Part shown: positions 6,664 through 10,397 of the stretch, piece by piece
Layout of the letters: every line of letters starts with the position of its first letter
How positions within the stretch are numbered: the stretch's first letter is position 1
From: Candidatus Zhuqueibacterota bacterium 4572_119
Lineage (GTDB): Bacteria > Zhuqueibacterota > Zhuqueibacteria > Thermofontimicrobiales > Thermofontimicrobiaceae
Direction of reading: 5' to 3'
Assembly: GCA_002084535.1 (NCBI GenBank)
Contig: NBLI01000029.1
Location: 1-10,397 of the forward strand
DNA length: 10,397 nt
Translations under genes and position numbers: made by a program
The notes under the pieces: model-generated
What the model saw: the letters and a program-made list of their open reading frames with translations, nothing else
The model's database searches: none
What the model was told of the DNA's origin: nothing

Positions 6664-8391
6664 ATGGATAACATTGATTTGAGAAAAGTAATTGAAGCAA
6701 AAGCTCCAGGATATTTTGATAAGTTTCCCAGGTTTATCTCCAATTTTATTCTAAAATTACTATCACGGATTTTACATCTGAATGACATTAATGAATTTTT
6801 AAAAGAAAACTCCGGCAAACTTGGAATCGAATTTATTGATGAACTATTTGAGCGAATTGACTTCAGTTACTTAATTTCCAGCCAGGACCGGATCAAAATC
6901 CCAGCTGAAGGAAAACTGATCTGCGTTTCCAATCATCCGTTAGGCGCGCTTGATGGTCTGGCGTTGCTAAAAATGATTTCCACCATTCGACCGGACGTAA
7001 AAATTGTTGCCAATGACATCCTTATGGTTATTGACAACTTGAAAGAGTTATTCCTGCCTTATAATATTTTCTCGTCACAAGCCCAGCGATCACGTCTTAT
7101 GGGTATAAAAAATTCTCTTCTCAATGAAGAATGCGCTATCTTTTTCCCGGCGGCTGAGGTTTCCCGGCTAACGATTCGCGGCATTCGCGACAAAAAATGG
7201 CTGAAAGGTCCGCTTTATTTTGCCAAAAAATACCAGGTGCCAATTTTACCCGTTTATATTAAAGCCAAAAATTCTAAATTATTCTATTTCATTTCTCTGA
7301 TAAATAAAAGATTTTCCATGTTTTTATTAGCCCATGAGATAATGCGCAAAGGCTCGAAATCCATTACCATCAAAGTTGGTGATCCCATACCTTCGTCAAA
7401 TTTTGAAAAAACATTAATTGATTCAAAAGTTCAAATGAGGCTTCTGAAACGCCATGTCTATTGCCTGGCAAAAAACAAGCGTGGTGTTTTTAGAACTGAA
7501 AAAACAATCATTCATCCCGTTGACCCGAAACTTATAAAAAACGATTTGGCAAATGCTGAGCTTTTAGCCAATATCGGAGAAGGCAAAAAATTATACCTGG
7601 TGGAATTTAAAAACAGCAAATATATAATGAGAGAAATATTCAGATTACGGGAAGTAACTTTTCGTAAAGTGGGAGAAGGAACCGGCAACAAATATGATTT
7701 TGACCAATATGACAAATGGTATAAACATATAGTACTCTGGGATGAAGAAGCGCTGGAAATCGTGGGTTCCTACCGGCTGGGGCTGTGCAAAGAAATTATT
7801 GAAGAACATGGAATCAAAGGTATCTACAATGCGTCCATGTATAAATTTTCTGATAAATTCCAGGCGACGCTGTTAAAATCTGTGGAATTGGGAAGGAGCT
7901 TTATCCAACAAAAATATTGGCGCAGCAGCGCCCTGGATTATCTGTGGCTGGGAATTGGCAGCTTTTTAATGAAACACCCGGACATCCATTATTTATTTGG
8001 AGCGGTGAGTATCAGCGATTATTATTCAACCGATGCAAAAAGCCTGATCGTTTATTTTTACAAGAAATGGTTTGGCAGTACTGAAAATCTTGTTCACGCA
8101 GATAATCCATTTATTATGTCCCGCCAACAGGAAAGCGATGCTTCACAAAACCTGAACAGCGATGATTATAATGACGATTTCCGAAATTTAAAAACAATGC
8201 TCAAAAATTACGGCTATTCCGTACCAGTACTTTTCAGGAGATATTCCGAATTGTGTGAAGCAGATGGTGTGAAGTTTTTAGAATTTGGAGTCGATGAAAG
8301 TTTTTCAAATGTTGTCGATGGATTGGTTTTGTTAGACATGGACCTGCTTAAAGAAAGTAAAAAAAAGCGATACTATCCTAAACAGGATTAA
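6664..8391 (+). CDS. fused acyltransferase (LPLAT domain + GNAT N-acyltransferase), OlsF-like aminolipid synthase
   Basis: This 575-residue protein joins two acyltransferase domains. About residues 60-270 form an LPLAT/PlsC-like domain with NHPLGALDG at 90-98 (the variant His-x5-Asp motif with His91 and Asp97) and FPAAEVSR at 161-168. About 300-500 form a hemolysin/OlsB-type GNAT domain (Acetyltransf_5): a REIFRLREVTF stretch, IVGSYRLG, and ELGRSFIQQKYW beginning at Glu408. The last 70 residues (RYSELCEADGVKFLEF, then a VLLDMDLL stretch) resemble the end of related acyltransferases. In characterised OlsF proteins the GNAT half N-acylates ornithine with a 3-hydroxyacyl chain and the other half O-acylates the lyso-lipid, giving a phosphate-free membrane lipid; relatives use glycine. 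By that model it acts at the inner face of the cytoplasmic membrane, but the amino acid substrate cannot be read here. The ATG follows GAGG at 6653-6656. Terminators flank it, so it is probably monocistronic. Confidence 0.82.
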   Translation: MDNIDLRKVIEAKAPGYFDKFPRFISNFILKLLSRILHLNDINEFLKENSGKLGIEFIDELFERIDFSYLISSQDRIKIPAEGKLICVSNHPLGALDGLALLKMISTIRPDVKIVANDILMVIDNLKELFLPYNIFSSQAQRSRLMGIKNSLLNEECAIFFPAAEVSRLTIRGIRDKKWLKGPLYFAKKYQVPILPVYIKAKNSKLFYFISLINKRFSMFLLAHEIMRKGSKSITIKVGDPIPSSNFEKTLIDSKVQMRLLKRHVYCLAKNKRGVFRTEKTIIHPVDPKLIKNDLANAELLANIGEGKKLYLVEFKNSKYIMREIFRLREVTFRKVGEGTGNKYDFDQYDKWYKHIVLWDEEALEIVGSYRLGLCKEIIEEHGIKGIYNASMYKFSDKFQATLLKSVELGRSFIQQKYWRSSALDYLWLGIGSFLMKHPDIHYLFGAVSISDYYSTDAKSLIVYFYKKWFGSTENLVHADNPFIMSRQQESDASQNLNSDDYNDDFRNLKTMLKNYGYSVPVLFRRYSELCEADGVKFLEFGVDESFSNVVDGLVLLDMDLLKESKKKRYYPKQD

Positions 8392-8435
8392 TAAGCAGTT
8401 GAAACTAATATCAACTATTCATCAGAAGGTATCAA

Positions 8436-8468
8436 TCCCGCTCACTATAACGCGGGACTTTTTATTTG
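8436..8468 (+). terminator. rho-independent terminator after the fused acyltransferase
   Basis: TCCCGC at 8436-8441 pairs perfectly with GCGGGA at 8452-8457 across a ten-base loop, followed by CTTTTTATTT. It lies 44 bases after the stop codon and is oriented for the rightward gene. Confidence 0.85.
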
Positions 8469-8472
8469 AATT

Positions 8473-8535
8473 AAAAACCCCCGATCCGTTTTTAGCAAAG
8501 ACTTTCGTCCTCCCTCGCGTATATTGGATCAGGGG
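8473..8535 (-). terminator. leftward rho-independent terminator for the small membrane protein gene
   Basis: Read on the minus strand, CCCC, a mismatched T, and GATCC (8535-8526) pair with GGATC and GGGG (8487-8478) across a 38-base loop, and a run of five T residues (8477-8473) follows. The run of A residues on the plus strand sits only on this side, so the signal works leftward. It faces the rightward terminator at 8436-8468. The long loop makes it less canonical. Confidence 0.6.
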
Positions 8536-8627
8536 CTGTTAAATTTATTCCATCAAAGATTGCTTTTCTCGCAAAAATAAAATAAGTCCCTATTGTTACG
8601 TTAAAAAATAATTAATGAAGTAAAACG

Positions 8628-8801
8628 TCAGAGACCTTTAACAAAGGTTCCAAGCCACAGGAGTATAAAAGCAACTAATAAAATAATAAATACATGGGGT
8701 TCCAAAGAACCAAGAAACTTCGTGAAATAAACAATAATAGCAATGATTGCTAACACTAAAGAAATCCACCAGGTTATTTTTTTGGGTGCATTTAATTTCA
8801 T
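8628..8801 (-). CDS. small two-helix membrane protein (57 residues), function unknown
   Basis: I do not recognise the family with certainty. The gene runs leftward from ATG 8801-8799 to TGA at 8630-8628 and encodes 57 residues beginning MKLNAPKKITWW. Two hydrophobic segments are visible, about residues 9-26 and 37-54, joined by a short linker containing Lys28, Glu34, Pro35 and His36, and the protein ends TFVKGL. The positively charged N-terminus suggests a cytoplasmic start, with both ends inside. A strong TTGGAGGG lies 6-8 bases upstream of the ATG, which together with the membrane-protein composition and a matching leftward terminator makes this a real gene despite its size. It is the only complete leftward gene, lying between the acyltransferase and thiL genes. 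Confidence 0.75.
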   Translation of the reverse strand: MKLNAPKKITWWISLVLAIIAIIVYFTKFLGSLEPHVFIILLVAFILLWLGTFVKGL

Positions 8802-8885
8802 TTTATCCCTCCAAGAATAGTAATTGGATATAATTAAAAGTAAAACTTACAAACGCGAGAAAAAACATCCGTTGATATACCTATT

Positions 8886-8913
8886 AAGCTAATAAATATT
8901 ATTAAAATGTCAA
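8886..8913 (-). promoter_or_regulatory. candidate promoter for the small membrane protein gene
   Basis: On the minus strand a perfect TTGACA (8913-8908) is followed after 16 bases by TAGCTT (8891-8886). The -35 box is exact and the -10 box is poor. The resulting leader would be about 80 bases. The position and orientation fit the 57-residue gene. Confidence 0.35.
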
Positions 8914-8960
8914 GCAAAATGTTAATTTGGCTGTAACGCCTCAGTTATGGCGAGTATTCA

Positions 8961-9066
8961 AGATGTCGCACACTTGAAATTGTAATTGTTGATACTATCT
9001 CTAATAAATCAATAAATATAATTGTTGATGGCACAATTTATTAATTAGTTGAAGTGTACGACATCT
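8961..9066. repeat. 106-base imperfect inverted-repeat element
   Basis: The outer arms at 8961-8978 and 9049-9066 are inverted copies matching at 16 of 18 positions (left arm AGATGTCGCACACTTGAA). Inside them CTAATAAAT (9001-9009) can pair with ATTTATT and ATTAG within 9036-9048, so the whole unit can fold as a long stem with a bulge of about 22 bases on the left. TAATTGTTGAT occurs twice inside (8983-8993 and 9019-9029). No open reading frame of note, no target-site duplication and no T-run are seen. It could be a MITE-like remnant, a dispersed repeat or a structured regulatory site; its identity is unknown. Confidence 0.55.
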
Positions 9067-9260
9067 CTGTCTGCCACCTGTATCTGATGTATTACATTTG
9101 GCTTAACATGTGAAAAAATCAATTATGTGTCTTTGTCCCCTGTTTAAGTCTATATCTCAATTTTCACCCGTTGTCAAATTTTTAACAAAGAAAAATAAAA
9201 TTCAATTTTCCTGAATTTCAGATTATAATTCAACCACCAACAAAACAAAAAGGACCTAAT

Positions 9261-10289
9261 TTGCATAATTCCAATCAAACAGTGAGTGATGCCGGTGAAT
9301 TTAATTTAATCAACCGGATAAAAAATATATTACCAGACGCCAAAAACGACAACTTGCTCGTTCCTATTGGTGACGATACTGCCGTGATTAAACTCGACCG
9401 GAATCGTGTTTTGCTCGCTACCTGCGACATCCAGATCGAGGATCAGCACTTTCAACTTGATTTTATTTCTCCTTACCAATTGGGACGCCGGGCAGCAGCA
9501 GTAAATTTGAGCGATATTGCCGCAATGGGTGGTACCCCGACTTATGCCTTAATCTCTTTAGGGCTGCCTGTAAATTTCCCGGTATCGTCATTTGAAAAAT
9601 TGTTTGAGGGGATAAAAGATCAGCTCGCGGATTTTTCAACCCTGATTGTCGGTGGGAACCTTGCCCGGTCCGGTAATAAATTAATTCTCGATATCACATT
9701 GCTGGGGGAGGCACCGGCTGGATCTTATTTAACAAGAAGCGGCGCCAAGGTTGGGGACAGAATTTTTATTAGCGGAAAAATCGGTATGTCTGGAGCTGGA
9801 TTACATTTGTTAAATGAATATGGAAAAACCTCACCCCCGGGATTTGAAAATTTGATCGATAAGCATCTGCTTCCTTTTCCAGAAATAGCGCTTGGCAAAA
9901 AAATTGCCGGTTCAAATTTAGCAACCGCAATGATCGATATCAGTGATGGATTTGTCAGTGACTTGAACCATATTTGTGAAATGAGCCAGGTTGGCGCGGA
10001 AATTCATCAGGAAAAACTTCCTTTCCCAAAAGCTTTTGGCGAGTTTGAAAAGCTAACCGGGAAAAAATATCTTGAATTTGCTTTACATGCTGGTGAAGAT
10101 TATGAGTTGCTTTTCACTGTAAAACAGGAAGTACCTATACACATATTAGAAAAGATATCCCGGGAAACAAAAACAGCTATCACTGAAGTTGGCAGAATTA
10201 CTCCCAAAGATAAAGGACTTTCTTTGATAAAGACAAATCAGCAAAAAATGAAACTCCAACCAGAAGGGTGGGATCATTTCGCTATTTAA
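9261..10289 (+). CDS. thiL: thiamine-phosphate kinase ThiL
   Basis: ThiL phosphorylates thiamine monophosphate with ATP to give thiamine diphosphate, the last step of cofactor synthesis, in the cytoplasm. The 342 residues and motif order fit the PurM/ThiL fold: GEFNLI near the start, GDDTAVI at 37-43, DIQIEDQHF at 56-64, NLSDIAAMGG at 82-91, DISDGF at 226-231, GEDYELLF at 278-285 and the C-terminal GWDHF at 336-340. At the usual GGDT motif the protein reads VGGNLARS, so Asn133 replaces the common metal-binding Asp. Other metal ligands (Asp38, Asp39, Asp85, Asp229) are kept, so I do not take it as inactive. The TTG start at 9261 is supported by AAGGA at 9250-9254 with a six-base spacer and by the GEF motif soon after. 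It has no thiamine-gene neighbours here. Confidence 0.94.
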   Translation: MHNSNQTVSDAGEFNLINRIKNILPDAKNDNLLVPIGDDTAVIKLDRNRVLLATCDIQIEDQHFQLDFISPYQLGRRAAAVNLSDIAAMGGTPTYALISLGLPVNFPVSSFEKLFEGIKDQLADFSTLIVGGNLARSGNKLILDITLLGEAPAGSYLTRSGAKVGDRIFISGKIGMSGAGLHLLNEYGKTSPPGFENLIDKHLLPFPEIALGKKIAGSNLATAMIDISDGFVSDLNHICEMSQVGAEIHQEKLPFPKAFGEFEKLTGKKYLEFALHAGEDYELLFTVKQEVPIHILEKISRETKTAITEVGRITPKDKGLSLIKTNQQKMKLQPEGWDHFAI

Positions 10290-10306
10290 TCACCGCTCAC
10301 TAACTC

Positions 10307-10345
10307 AAAAAAAAAGAGGCTGCCTGTATAATTCAGGCAACCTCT
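10307..10345 (-). terminator. strong terminator between convergent thiL and a leftward gene
   Basis: The arms 10315-10326 and 10334-10345 pair at 11 of 12 positions across a seven-base loop. On the minus strand the stem is followed by nine T residues (10315-10307), a classic intrinsic terminator for a leftward gene. On the plus strand a weaker T-rich tail (TAATTGTTTTT) follows, so it may also help end thiL transcription. Confidence 0.85.
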
Positions 10346-10369
10346 CTGATAATTGTTTTTAATTATTGC

Positions 10370-10397
10370 TTACAGGTTCTGAGCTTTGTATTCGCCC
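10370..10397 (-). CDS. probable 3' end of a leftward gene cut by the window edge
   Basis: The leftward terminator at 10307-10345 implies a gene entering from the right. In one minus-strand frame the last codons read GEYKAQNL and stop with TAA at 10372-10370, 24 bases before the stem. All three minus frames are open over these few bases, so the frame is a choice on plausibility only, and the product cannot be identified. Confidence 0.3.

Larger units (their letters stand above)
8802..9260. other. divergent intergenic region between the small membrane protein gene and thiL
   Basis: These 459 bases separate a leftward and a rightward gene and so should carry two promoters. A small hairpin CGCC/GGCG (8937-8940 and 8949-8952) stands just left of the inverted-repeat element at 8961-9066. 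A TATAAT at 9224-9229 lies 32 bases before the thiL start but has only a weak -35 partner (TTCAAT at 9201). I looked for a thiamine diphosphate riboswitch, which could be expected for a thiamine gene, and found no recognisable core motif. Confidence 0.5.

Noticed and set aside
8955..9072. Complete insertion sequence or transposon bounded by the inverted repeats
   Set aside because: Only 70 bases lie between the arms, no transposase is encoded and the flanks show no target-site duplication.
8802..9260. Thiamine diphosphate riboswitch ahead of thiL
   Set aside because: The conserved CTGAGA core and its partner motif were not found upstream of the start codon.

Overview
The window is AT-rich (roughly 37-38% GC by eye) bacterial chromosome carrying mostly housekeeping genes. 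All large genes point rightward; a 57-residue membrane protein and a probable gene entering from the right edge point leftward. Most genes have a purine-rich Shine-Dalgarno sequence (GGAGG or AAGGAG), and several start with TTG or GTG. A YggT-DivIVA pair, an OlsF-type fused aminolipid acyltransferase, a lipoprotein with a clear lipobox, and a few intergenic TTG-N20-TAnnTTT(G/A) promoter-like motifs suggest a diderm of the FCB side of the tree (for example Calditrichota, KSB1 or Ignavibacteria-like). That placement is inference; no rRNA or marker phylogeny is available here.

Layout: 1-295 is a non-coding leader with two copies of a REP-like hairpin repeat and a candidate promoter. 296-1441 is mnmA (tRNA 2-thiouridylase). 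1583-3280 is panB-panC, two steps of pantothenate/CoA synthesis. 3281-3728 is a gene-free AT-rich spacer with a hairpin and repeated AT motifs. 3729-6309 is a probable operon: yggT, a DivIVA-domain coiled-coil protein, an unrecognised lipoprotein and purine-nucleoside phosphorylase, closed by a strong terminator at 6338-6361. 6664-8391 encodes a 575-residue fusion of a lysophospholipid-acyltransferase-like domain and a GNAT N-acyltransferase domain, probably an OlsF-like ornithine or glycine lipid synthase, followed by its own terminator. 8628-8801 (minus) is a two-helix small membrane protein with a strong ribosome binding site and its own leftward terminator. 8802-9260 is non-coding and holds a 106-base imperfect inverted-repeat element. 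9261-10289 is thiL (thiamine-phosphate kinase), followed by a strong terminator oriented for a leftward gene whose last few codons probably lie at 10370-10397.

Functionally, the genes cover cofactor supply (pantothenate, thiamine diphosphate), tRNA wobble modification, purine salvage, cell envelope or division organisation, and membrane lipid synthesis. I see no defence system, integrase, transposase, CRISPR array, tRNA or rRNA. The least explained parts are the lipoprotein, the fused acyltransferase, the small membrane protein and the intergenic repeats.
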